A DNA stretch of 64,000 bases. It comes from Colletes latitarsis. Its lineage: Eukaryota; Arthropoda; Insecta; Hymenoptera; Colletidae. Shown here one piece after another: positions 53,828-63,990 of this stretch. The notes below the pieces were generated by a model. The model was not told the DNA's origin, did not search any database, and saw only the letters and a program-made list of their open reading frames with translations. The stretch spans positions 2,790,001 through 2,854,000 of the forward strand of contig NC_135146.1 of NCBI RefSeq assembly GCF_051014445.1, read 5' to 3'. The position numbers and the translations under genes are program-made. How positions within the stretch are numbered: the first letter of the stretch is position 1; every line of letters starts with the position of its first letter.

Positions 53828-53870
53828 ACCTACCCACTAAAAACCCCACGGTGACCCTTCGGCACGCTTT

Positions 53871-53916
53871 GGGAGGATACCGGGAATCGCTCGAAGCATT
53901 CTTCCGGTATCCTCCC
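53871..53916. other. Perfect 13-bp inverted repeat in retroposon
   Basis: GGGAGGATACCGG at 53,871-53,883 pairs exactly with CCGGTATCCTCCC at 53,904-53,916, with a 20-nt loop. It is the longest perfect stem in the element. Confidence 0.9.
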
Positions 53917-53944
53917 CGTGCCCGCGCTTTCGCGCCCATCCCCC

Positions 53945-53965
53945 GGGGGGACAATCGGTCCCCCC
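53945..53965. other. 8-bp inverted repeat in retroposon
   Basis: GGGGGGAC at 53,945-53,952 pairs exactly with GTCCCCCC at 53,958-53,965 around AATCG. Confidence 0.8.
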
Positions 53966-53982
53966 CGTAGACACACTGCCTC

Positions 53983-54019
53983 ATAGCGGCGGGACGGGGC
54001 CACTCCATCCCGCCGCTAT
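53983..54019. other. Perfect 12-bp inverted repeat in retroposon
   Basis: ATAGCGGCGGGA at 53,983-53,994 pairs exactly with TCCCGCCGCTAT at 54,008-54,019, with a 13-nt loop. Confidence 0.9.
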
Positions 54020-54042
54020 CCGTCCCGGGGCCGCGTTTAGTG

Positions 54043-54070
54043 GCGGCTGCGAGCCCCAACTCGCAACCGC
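54043..54070. other. 11-bp inverted repeat, one mismatch, in retroposon
   Basis: GCGGCTGCGAG at 54,043-54,053 and CTCGCAACCGC at 54,060-54,070 pair except for one position, around a 6-nt loop. Confidence 0.8.
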
Positions 54071-54088
54071 CCGCGACCCCGTTTCCAC

Positions 54089-54132
54089 CCCTCGGCGGCC
54101 GGGCGTTCATGGCCGCACCAGACCGCCGAGGG
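54089..54132. other. 10-bp inverted repeat in retroposon
   Basis: CCCTCGGCGG at 54,089-54,098 pairs exactly with CCGCCGAGGG at 54,123-54,132, with a 24-nt loop. Confidence 0.85.
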
Positions 54133-54190
54133 TGCCTCCCCTTGCGTCGGACCGGTAGGGGGAGGCACTTCTACCCCCAACCGGTCCGAC
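54132..54190. other. Interleaved stems with pseudoknot topology
   Basis: Two perfect stems overlap. GTGCCTCCCC (54,132-54,141) pairs with GGGGAGGCAC (54,159-54,168), and GTCGGACCGGT (54,146-54,156) pairs with ACCGGTCCGAC (54,180-54,190). The order is A, B, A', B', so the stems either alternate as a switch or form an H-type pseudoknot. The pairing is seen directly; folding in RNA is inferred. Confidence 0.75.
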
Positions 54191-54205
54191 CCGGCGCCGC
54201 CTGGC

Positions 54206-54236
54206 GGGAGGAGGGTCCCCTCAGGACCCCCCTCCC
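54206..54236. other. 13-bp inverted repeat, one mismatch, at retroposon 5' end
   Basis: GGGAGGAGGGTCC at 54,206-54,218 and GGACCCCCCTCCC at 54,224-54,236 pair at 12 of 13 positions around a 5-nt loop. On the transcribed (minus) strand this hairpin sits within 2 nt of the element's 5' end, which suggests that the 5' end is natural rather than a random truncation. Confidence 0.8.
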
Positions 54237-54238
54237 AG

Positions 54239-54254
54239 ATCTGGCTCATACTTT
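54239..54254 (+). repeat. Target-site duplication, right copy
   Basis: This is an exact second copy of ATCTGGCTCATACTTT. It is followed by CGCATTTTTCGC, the normal continuation of the monomer, so the satellite picks up precisely where it was broken. Confidence 0.93.
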
Positions 54255-55069
54255 CGCATTTTTCGCATACTTGTTGGCCAGATCCTACCCGCGTTTTCTG
54301 GTTTCTTTCACGTAGTAATGTGGTGCCACTCTGCAACAGTGAGTTAAACCTGGATTCAATCTATATTTTAGAGGATAACACCGGTCAGGTCAAGGTTAGG
54401 TCTGGTATTTGCAATCATCTGCTCATACTTTCGCATTTTTCGCATACTTGTTGGCCAGATCCTGGGCGTTTTCTGGTTTGGATCACGTAGTAATGTAGAA
54501 CCACTCTGAAGCAGTGAGCTAAACCTGGATTCAATCTATATTTTCGAGGATAACACCGGTTAGGTCAGGGTTTGGTCTGGTATTTGCCATCATCTGGCTC
54601 ATACTTTCGCATTTTTCGCACACTTGTTGGCCAGATCCTGGGCGTTTTCTGGTTTGGATCACGTAGTAATGTGGTACCACACTGCCACATGAGTTAAACC
54701 TGGATTCAATCTATATTTTAGAGGATAACACCGGTTAGGTCAGGGTTAGGTCTGGTATTTGCCATCATCCGGCTCATACTTTCGCATATTTCGCATACTT
54801 GTTGGCCAGATCCTGGGCGTTTTCTGGTATGGATCACGTAGTAATGTGGTGCCACACTGCCACAGTGAGTTAAGCCTGGATTCAATCTATATTTTAGAGG
54901 ATAACACCGGTTAGGTCTGGGTCAGGTCTGGGATTCGCCATCATCTCGCTCATACTTTCACCTTTTTCGCATACTTTTTGGCCAGATCCTGGGCGTTTTC
55001 TGGGTTGGATCACGTAGTAGTGTGATGCCACACTGAAACAGTGAATTAATCCGGGATTCGATCTATATA

Positions 55070-55254
55070 TTAGAGGATAACACCGGTTAGGTCAGTGTTA
55101 GGTCTGGTATTTGCCATCATCTGGCTCATACTTTCGCATTTTTCGCATACTTGTTGGCCAGATCCTACCCGCGTTTTCTGGTTTCTTTCACGTAGTAATG
55201 TGGTGCCACTCTGCAACAGTGAGTTAAACCTGGATTCAATCTATATTTTAGAGG
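55070..55254 (+). repeat. Paralogous empty insertion site
   Basis: This unbroken monomer carries the private variants found on both sides of the retroposon: AGGTCAGTGTTAGG upstream (55,093; compare 53,668) and CCTACCCGCG with TTTCTTTCACG downstream (55,164; compare 54,284). Upstream offset is 1,425 bp and downstream offset 880 bp (5 x 176). The difference of 545 bp equals the retroposon plus one target-site copy. It is therefore a local duplicate of the locus without the insertion. Confidence 0.9.
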
Positions 55255-56639
55255 ATAACACCGGTTAGGTCAGGGTTAGGTCTGGTATTTTCCATCATCT
55301 GGCTCATACTTTCGCATTTTTCGCATACTTTTTGGCCAGATCCTGGGCGTTTTCTGGGTTGGATCACGTAGTAGTGTGATGCCACACTGAAACAGTGAAT
55401 TAATCCGGGATTCGATCTATATATTAGAGGGTAACACCGGTTAGGTTTGGATTTGGTCTTGTATTTGATATTACCTGGCCCATACTTTCGCATATTTCGT
55501 ATAAATGTTGGCCAGATCCTGGGCTTTTTCTGGTTTGGATCACGTAGTAATGTGGTACCACACTGAAACACTGAGTTAATCCTGGATTCGATCTATATAT
55601 TAGAGGGTAACACCGGTTAGGTCAGGGTTAGGTCTGGTATTTGCCATCATCCGGCTCATACTTTCGCATATTTCGTATAAATGTTGGCCAGATCCAGGGC
55701 ATTTTCTGGTATGGATCACGTAGTAATGTGGTACCACACTGGAGCAGTGAGTTAATCTTGGATTCAATCTATATTTTAGAGGATAACACCGGTCAGGTCA
55801 AGGTTAGGTCTGGTATTTGCAATCATCTGCTCATACTTTCGCATTTTTCGCATACTTGTTGGCCAGATCCTGGGCGTTTTCTGGTTTGGGTCACGTAGTA
55901 ATGTGGTGCCACACTGCAACAGTGAGTTAAACCTGGATTCAATCTATATTTTAGAGGATAACACCGGTTAGGTCAGGGTTAGGTCTGGTATTTTCCATCA
56001 TCTGGCTCATACTTTAACCTTTTTCGCATAATTGTTGGCCAAATGCTGGCTTTTTCTGGTTTGGATCACGTAGTAATGTGGTACCACACTGAAACAGTGA
56101 GTTAATCCTGGATTCGGTCTATATATTAGAAGGTAACACCGGTTAGGTTGGGGTTAGGTCTGGTATTTGCCATCATCTGGCTCATACTTTCGCATTTTTC
56201 GCATACTTGTTGGCCAGATCCTGGTCGTTTTCTGGTTTGGATCACGTAGTAATGTAGAACCACTCTGAAACAGTGAGTTAAACCTGGATTCGATCTATAT
56301 ATTAGAGGGTAACACCGGTTAGGTTTGGGTTAGGTCTGGTATTCGATATTACCTGGCCCATACTTTGGCATATTTCCTATAAATGTTGGCCAGATCCTGG
56401 GCGTTTTCTGGGTTGGATCACGTAGTAGTGTGATGCCACACTGAAACAGTGAGTTAAACCTGGATTCAATCTATATTTTAGAGGATCACACCGGTTAGGT
56501 CAGGGTTAGTTCTGGTATTTGCCATCATCTGGCTCATACTTTCGCATTTTTCGCATACTTGTTGGCCAGATCCTGGGCGTTTTCTGGTTTGGATCACGTA
56601 GTAATGTGGTACCACACTGAAACAGTGAGTTAATCCTGG

Positions 56640-57690
56640 ATTCGATCTATATTTTAGAGGATAACACCGGTTAGGTCAGGGTTAGGTCTGGTATTTGCCA
56701 TCATCTGGCTCATACTTTCGCTTTTTTCGCAAACTGGTTGGCCAGGTCCTGGGCGTTTTCTGGATTGGATCACATAGTAATGTGTTATCACACTGAAACA
56801 GTGAGTTAATCTTGGATTCAATCTATATTTTAGAGGATAACACCGGTTAGGTCAGGGTTAGGTCTGGTATTTGCCATCATCAGGCTCATACTTTCGCATT
56901 TTTCGCAGACTTGTTGGCCAGATCCAGGGCGTTTTCTGGTTTGGATCACGTAGTAATGTGGTATCACACTGAAACAGTGAGTTAATCCTGGATTCGATCT
57001 ATATTTTAGAGGATAACACCGGTTAGGTCAGGGTTAGGTCTGGTATTTGCCCATCATCTGGCTCATACTTTCGCATTTTTCGCATACTTGTTGGCCATAT
57101 CCACGGCGTTTTCTGGTTCGGATCACGTATTAATGTGGTACCACACTGAAACAGTGAGTTAATCCTGGATTCGATCTATATTTTAGAGGATAACACCGGT
57201 TAGGTCAGGGTTAGGTCTGGTATTTGCCATCATCTGGCTCATACTTTCGCATTTTTCGCATACTTTTTGGCCATATCCAGGGCGTTTTCTGGTTCGGATC
57301 ACTTAGTAATGTGGTACCACACTGAAACAGTGAGTTAATCCTGGATTCGATCTATATTTTAGAGGATAACACCGGTTAGGTCAGGGTTAGGTCTGGTATT
57401 TGCCATCATCTGGCTCATACTTTCGCATTTTTCGCAAACTGGTTGGCCAGGTCCTGGGCGTTTTCTGGATTGGATCACATAGTAATGTGTTATCACACTG
57501 AAACAGTGAGTTAATCTTGGATTCAATCTATATTTTAGAGGATAACACCGGTTAGGTCAGGGTTAGGTCTGGTATTTGCCATCATCAGGCTCATACTTTC
57601 GCATTTTTCGCATACTTGTTGGCCAGATCCAGGGCGTTTTCTGGTTTGGATCACGTAGTAATGTGGTATCACACTGCCACATGAGTTAAA
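56640..57690 (+). repeat. 4-monomer duplication (~705 bp)
   Basis: AAACTGGTTGGCCAGGTCC (56,731/57,436) followed by ATGTGTTATCACACTG and CATCATCAGGCTC recurs. One extra base (TTGCCCATC near 57,050) makes the period 705. A third copy lies near 62,182. Confidence 0.85.
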
Positions 57691-59250
57691 CCTGGATTAA
57701 ATCTATAGTTTAGAGGATAACAGCGGTTAGGTCAGGGTTAGGTCTGGTATTTACCATCATCTGGCTCATACATTTGCATTTTTCGCATACTTGTTGGCCA
57801 GATCCTGGGCGTTTTCTGGTTTGGGTCACGTAGTAATGTGGTGCCACACTGCAACAGTGAGTTAAACCTGGATTCAATCTATATTCTAGAAGATAACACC
57901 GGTTAGGTCAGGGTTAGGTCTGGTATTTGCCATCGTCTGCCTCACGCTTTCGCATTTTTCGCATACTTTTTGGCCAGATCCTGGGCGTTTTCTGGGTTGG
58001 ATCACGTAGTAGTGTGGTACCACACTGAAGCAGTGAGTTAATCCTGGATTCGATCTATATATTAGAGGGTAACACCGGTTAGGTTGGGGTTAGGTCTGGT
58101 ATTTGCCATCATCTGGCTCATACTTTCGCATTTTTCGCATACTTGTTGGCCAGAACCTGGGCGTTTTCTGGTTTGGGTCACGTAGTAATGTGGTGCCACA
58201 CTGCAACAGTGAGTTAAACCTGGATTCAATCTATATTTTAGAGGATAACACCGGTTAGGTCAGGGTTAGGTCTGGTATTTTCCATCATCTGGCTCATACT
58301 TTAACCTTTTTCGCATAATTGTTGGCCAAATGCTGGCTTTTTCTGGTTTGGATCACGTAGTAATGTGGTACCACACTGAAACAGTGAGTTAATCCTGGAT
58401 TCGGTCTATATATTAGAAGGTAACACCGGTTAGGTTGGGGTTAGGTCTGGTATTTGCCATCATCTGGCTCATACTTTCGCATTTTTCGCATACTTGTTGG
58501 CCAGATCCTGGTCGTTTTCTGGTTTGGATCACGTAGTAATGTAGAACCACTCTGAAACAGTGAGTTAAACCTGGATTCGATCTATATATTAGAGGGTAAC
58601 ACCGGTTAGGTTTGGGTTAGGTCTGGTATTTGATATTACCTGGCCCATACATTCGCATATTTCGTGTAAATGTTGGCCAGATCCTGGGCTTTTTCTGGTA
58701 TGGATCACGTAGTAACGTGGTACCACAATGAAACAGCGGGTTAAACCGGGGTCCGATCAATTCTTTAGAGGATAACACCGGTTAGGTCAGGGTTAGGTTT
58801 GATAATTGCCATCATCTGGCTGATACTTTCGCATTTTTCGCAAACTTGTTGGCCAGATCCTGGGCGCTAACTGGTTCGGATCACTTAGTAATGTGGTACC
58901 ACACTGAAACAGTGAGTTAATCCTGGATTCGATCTATATTTTAGAGGATAACACCGGTTAGGTCGGGGTTAGGTCTGGTATTTGCCCATCATCTGGCTCA
59001 TACTTTCGCATTTTTCGCATACTTGTTGGCCATATCCTGGGCGTTTTCTGGATTGGATCACATAGTAATGTGTTATCACACTGAAACAGTGAGTTAATCT
59101 TGGATTCAATCTATATTTTAGAGGATAACACCGGTTAGGTCAGGGTTAGGTCTGGTATTCGATATTACCTGGCTCATACTTTCGCATTTTTCGCATACTT
59201 GTTGGCCAGATCCAGGGCGTTTTCTGGTTTGGATCACATAGTAATGTGGT
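57240..59250 (+). repeat. ~2-kb segmental duplication, first copy
   Basis: The ordered set GGTTCGGATCACTTAG (57,291/62,038), CCAGAACCTGGG (58,151/62,547), TTTAACCTTTTTCGC (58,298/62,694) and GGGGTCCGATCAATTC (about 58,751/63,499) recurs. Offsets change from 4,747 to 4,396 and back to 4,748, so two monomers were lost and two gained between copies. Confidence 0.85.
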
Positions 59251-59999
59251 TCCACACTGTAACAGTGAGTTAAACCTGGATTCAATCTATATTTTAGAGG
59301 ATCACACCGGTTAGGTCAGGGTTAGTTCTGGTATTTGCCATCATCTGGCTCATACTTTCGCATTTTTCGCATACTTGTTGGCCAGATCCAGGGCGTTTTC
59401 TGGTTTGGATCACATAGTAATGTGGTTCCACACTGTAACAGTGAGTTAAACCTGGATTCAATCTATATTTTAGAGGATCACACCGGTTAGGTCAGGGTTA
59501 AGTCTGGTATTTGCCATCATCTGCCTTATACTTTCGCATTTTTCGCATACTTGTTGGCCAGATCCTGGGCGTTTTCTGGGTTGGATCAGGTAGTAGTGTG
59601 GTACGGCACTGAAACAGTGAAGTAATCCTGGTTTCGATCTATATATTAGAGGGTATCACCGGTTAGGTTTGGGTTAGGTCTGGTATATGCTATCATCCGG
59701 CTCATGCTTTCGCATTTTTCGCATACTTGCTGGCCAGATCCTGGGCGTTTTCTGGTTTGGATCACGTAGTAATGTGGTACCACACTGAAACAGTTTGTTC
59801 ATCCCGGATTCGATCTATATTTTAGAGGGTAACACCGGTTAGGTCAGGGTTAGGTCTGGTATTTGCCATCATCTGGCTCATACTTTCGCATTTTTCGCAT
59901 ACTTGTTGGCCAGATCCTGGGCGTTTTCTGGTTTGGATCACGTAGTAATGTGGTACCACACTGAAACAGTGAGTTTATATGGATTCAATCTATAGTTTA

Positions 60000-61930
60000 G
60001 AGGATAACACCGGTTAGGTCTGGGTTAGGTCTGGTATTTGCCATCATCAGGCTCATACTTTCGCATTTTTCGCATACTTGTTGGCCACATCCTGGGCGTT
60101 TTCTGGTTTGGATCACGTAGTAATGTGGTACCACACTGAAACAGTGAGTTTATATGGATTCAATCTATAGTTTAGAGTATAACACCGGTTAGGTCAGGGT
60201 TAGGTCTGGTATTTGCCAACGTCTGCCTCATACTTTCGCATTTTTCGCCAACTTGTTGGCCAGATCCAGAGTGTTTTCTGGTTTGGATCACGTAGTAATG
60301 TGGTACCACACTGAAACAGTGAGTTTATCTTAGATTCAATCTATAGTTTAGAGGATAACACCGGTTAGGTCAGGGTTAGGTCTGGTATTTGCCATCATCT
60401 GGCTCATACTTTCGTATTTTTCGCATAGTTGTTGGCCAGATCCGGGGTGTTTTCTGGTTTGGATCACGAAGTAATGTGGTACCACACTGCCACATGACTT
60501 AAACCTGGATTCAATCTATATTTTAGAGGCTAACACCGGTTAGGTCAGGGTTAGGTCTGGTATTTGCCATCATCTGGCTCATACTTTCGCATGATTCGCA
60601 TACTTGTTGGCCAGATCCCGGGCTTTATCTTGTTTGGATCACGTAGTAATGTAGTACCACACTGACACAGTGAATTAAACCTGGTTTCGATCTATATTTT
60701 AGAGGTCAACAACGGTTAGGTCAGGGTTAGGTCTGTTATTTCCTATCATCTGGCTCATACCTTCGCATTTGTCACATACATGTTTGTCAGATCCTGAGCA
60801 TGTTCAGGTTTGGATCACGTAGTAACGTGGTACCACACTGAAACAGTGAGTTTATCTTAGATTCAATCTATATTTTAGAGGATAACACCGGTTAGGTCAG
60901 GGTTAGGTCTGGTATTTGCCATCATCTGCCTCATACTTTCGCATTTTTCGCCAACTTGTTGGACAGATCCAGGGCGTTTTCTGGTTTGGATCACGTAATA
61001 ATGTGGTACCACACTGAAACAGTGAGTTAATCCTGGATTCGATCCATATATTAGAGGGTAACACCGGTTAGGTTTGGGTTAGCTCTGGTATTTGCCATCA
61101 TCTGGCTCATGCTTTGGCATTTTTCGCATACTTGTTGGCCAGATCCTGGGCGTTTTCTGGTTTGGATCACGTAGTACTGTGGTTCCTCACTGCAACACTG
61201 AGTTAAACCTGGATTCAATCCATATTTTAGAGGATAACACCGGTTAGGTCAGGGTTAGGTCTGGTATTTGCCATCATCTGGCTCATGCTTTGGCATTTTC
61301 CGCATACTTGTTGGCCAGATCCTGGGCGTTTTCTGGTTTGGATCACGTAGTAATGTGGTACCACGCTGAAACTGTGTGTCTATCTTAGATTCAATCTATA
61401 TTTTAGAGGATAACACCGGTTAGGTCAGGGTTAGGTCTGGTATTTGCCATCATCTGGCTTATACTTTCGCATTTTTCGCATACTTGTTGGCCAGATCCTG
61501 GGCGTTTTCTGGTTTGGAACACATAGTAATGTGGTTCCACACTGCAACAGTGAGTTAAACCTGGATTCAATCTATATATTAGAGGGTAACACCGGTTGGT
61601 TTGAATTAGGTCTTGTATCTGCCATCGTCTGCCTCATACTTTCGCATTTTTCGCATACTTATTGGCCAGGTTGCGGGGGTTTTTCTGGTTCGGATCACTA
61701 AGTAATGCGGTACCGCACTGCCACATGAGCGAAACCTGGATTGAATCTATATTTTAGAGGATAACACCGGTTAGGTTTGGGTTAGATCTGGTATTTGCCA
61801 TCATCTGGTTCATACTTCCGCATTTTTCATATACTTGTTGGCCAGATCCTGGGCGTTTTCTGGTTTGGATCACGTAGTAATGTGGTTCCTCACTGCAACA
61901 CTGAGTTAAACCTGGATTCGATCTATATTT
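60000..61930 (+). repeat. Island of first-10-kb monomer types
   Basis: TTATCTTAGATTCAATC, GTCTATCTTAG, GCTTTGGCA, TTTTCATATACTTG (about 61,830) and the 177-bp GGTTGCGGGGG monomer (about 61,675) are typical of 1-10 kb and scarce in between. They are embedded here among later classes, so an older or transferred patch is likely. Confidence 0.7.
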
Positions 61931-61989
61931 TAGAGGATAAAACCGGTTAGGTCAGGGTTAGGTCTGGTATTTGCCATCATCTGGCTCAT

Positions 61990-63990
61990 ACTTTCGCATT
62001 TTTCGCATACTTTTTGGCCATATCCAGGGCGTTTTCTGGTTCGGATCACTTAGTAATGTGGTACCACACTGAAACAGTGAGTTAATCCTGGATTCGATCT
62101 ATATTTTAGAGGATAACACCGGTTAGGTCAGGGTTAGGTCTGGTATTTGCCATCATCTGGCTCATACTTTCGCTTTTTTCGCAAACTGGTTGGCCAGGTC
62201 CTGGGCGTTTTCTGGATTGGATCACATAGTAATGTGTTATCACACTGAAACAGTGAGTTAATCTTGGATTCAATCTATATTTTAGAGGATAACACCGGTT
62301 AGGTCAGGGTTAGGTCTGGTATTTGCCATCATCAGGCTCATACTTTCGCATTTTTCGCATACTTGTTGGCCAGATCCAGGGCGTTTTCTGGATTGGATCA
62401 CATGGTAATGTGTTATCACACTGAAACAGTGAGTTAATCTTGGATTCAATCTATATTTTAGAGGATAACACCGGTTAGGTTGGGGTTAGGTCTGGTATTT
62501 GCCATCATCTGGCTCATACTTTCGCATTTTTCGCATACTTGTTGGCCAGAACCTGGGCGTTTTCTGGTTTGGGTCACGTAGTAATGTGGTGCCACACTGC
62601 AACAGTGAGTTAAACCTGGATTCAATCTATATTTTAGAGGATAACACCGGTTAGGTCAGGGTTAGGTCTGGTATTTTCCATCATCTGGCTCATGCTTTAA
62701 CCTTTTTCGCATAATTGTTGGCCAAATGCTGGCTTTTTCTGGTTTGGATCACGTAGTAATGTGGTACCACACTGAAACAGTGAGTTAATCCTGGATTCGG
62801 TCTATATATTAGAGGGTAACACCGGTTAGGTTGGGGTTAGGTCTGGTATTTGCCATCATCTGGCTCATACTTTCGCATTTTTCGCATACTTGTTGGCCAG
62901 ATCCTCGTCGTTTTCTGGTTTGGATCACGTAGTAATGTAGAACCACTCTGAAACAGTGAGTTAAACCTGGATTCGATCTATATATTAGAGGGTAACACCG
63001 GTTAGGTTTGGGTTAGGTCTGGTATTCGATATTACCTGGCCCATACTTTCGCATATTTCCTATAAATGTTGGCCAGATCCTGGGCATTTTCTGGGTTGGA
63101 TCACGTAGTAGTGTGATGCCACACTGAAACAGTGAGTTAAACCTGGATTCAATCTATATTTTAGAGGATCACACCGGTTAGGTCAGGGTTAGTTCTGGTA
63201 TTTGCCATCATCAGGCTCATACTTTCGCATTTTTCGCATACTTGTTGGCCAGATCCTGGGCTTTTTCTGGTATGGATCACGTAGTAATGTGGTACCACAC
63301 TGAAGCAGTGAGTTAATCCTGGATTCGATCTAGATATTGGAGGGTAACACCGGTTAGGTTTGGGTTAGGTCTAGTATTTGATATTACCTGGCCCATACAT
63401 TCGCATATTTCGTGTAAATGTTGGCCAGATCCTGGGCTTTTTCTGGTATGGATCACGTAGTAACGTGGTACCACAATGAAACAGCGGGTTAAACCGGGGT
63501 CCGATCAATTCTTCAGAGGATAACACCGGTTAGGTCAGGGTTAGGTTTGATAATTGCCATCATCTGGCTGATACTTTCGCATTTTTCGCAAACTTGTTGG
63601 CCAGATCCTGGGCGCTAACTGGTTCGGATCACTTAGTAATGTGGTACCACACTGAAACAGTGAGTTAATCCTGGATTCGATCTATATTTTAGAGGATAAC
63701 ACCGGTTAGGTCAGGGTTAGGTCTGGTATTTGCCCATCATCTGGCTCATACTTTCGCATTTTTCGCATACTTGTTGGCCATATCCTGGGCGTTTTCTGGA
63801 TTGGATCACATGGTAATGTGTTATCACACTGAAACAGTGAGTTAATCTTGGATTCAATCTATATTTTAGAGGATAACACCGGTTAGGTCAGGGTTAGGTC
63901 TGGTATTTGCCATCATCAGGCTCATACTTTCGCATTTTTCGCATACTTGTTGGCCAGATCCAGGGCGTTTTCTGGTTTGGATCACGTAGT
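61990..63990 (+). repeat. ~2-kb segmental duplication, second copy
   Basis: Partner of 57,240-59,250, ending at or beyond the window edge. Two added monomers near 63,100-63,340 (GTGTGATGCCACACTG, GGATCACACCGG) resemble those at 56,400-56,560. Confidence 0.85.

Larger units (their letters stand above)
53710..54238 (-). mobile_element. GC-rich non-coding retroposon (SINE-like), minus strand
   Basis: A 529-bp stretch unlike the satellite. On the minus strand it ends in a poly(A) tail, visible as Ts at 53,707-53,730, and it is bounded by copies of a 16-bp satellite sequence at 53,694 and 54,239. This combination is the hallmark of LINE-mediated target-primed reverse transcription of a polyadenylated RNA. 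The body is strongly GC-rich and consists almost wholly of inverted repeats with 8-13 bp arms. I see no convincing tRNA-type A and B boxes, no 7SL- or 5S-like head, and no long ORF with recognisable protein. A minus-strand TTTTT (complement at 53,839-53,843) would be expected to stop RNA polymerase III before the tail. It could be an unusual SINE, a retrocopy of a structured non-coding RNA, or a 5'-truncated tail of a larger element. I do not recognise the family. Confidence 0.85.
53310..55255 (+). repeat. 5-monomer duplication (880 bp) carrying the insertion
   Basis: CCGGCTCATACTTTCGCATA, GGTATGGATCACG, CTGCCACAGTGAG, TCTGGGATTCGCC and CCTACCCGCG occur in the same order at 53,330-54,375 and 54,750-55,255. 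The offset is about 1,425 bp left of the insertion and 880 bp right of it, so only the first copy holds the retroposon. Confidence 0.85.

Noticed and set aside
53731..54238. rRNA or rDNA spacer fragment, suggested by high GC and hairpins
   Set aside because: No conserved rRNA core motif is recognisable, and the poly(A) tail plus target-site duplication point to retroposition. A database search would settle it.
53731..54238. tRNA-derived SINE with A and B boxes
   Set aside because: I could not find a convincing GGTTCGANTCC-like B box with a correctly spaced A box on the minus strand. TTCGAGCGATTCC (complement near 53,886) is only a weak resemblance.
53731..54238. Hammerhead-type ribozyme or retrozyme
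   Set aside because: The CTGATGA and GAAAC core motifs are not present in the insert in either orientation.
53817..54336. Open frames of about 90-100 codons in the GC-rich insert on both strands
   Set aside because: Very GC-rich sequence has few stops by composition. The frames overlap on both strands, run across the insert boundary into satellite, and show no recognisable domain.
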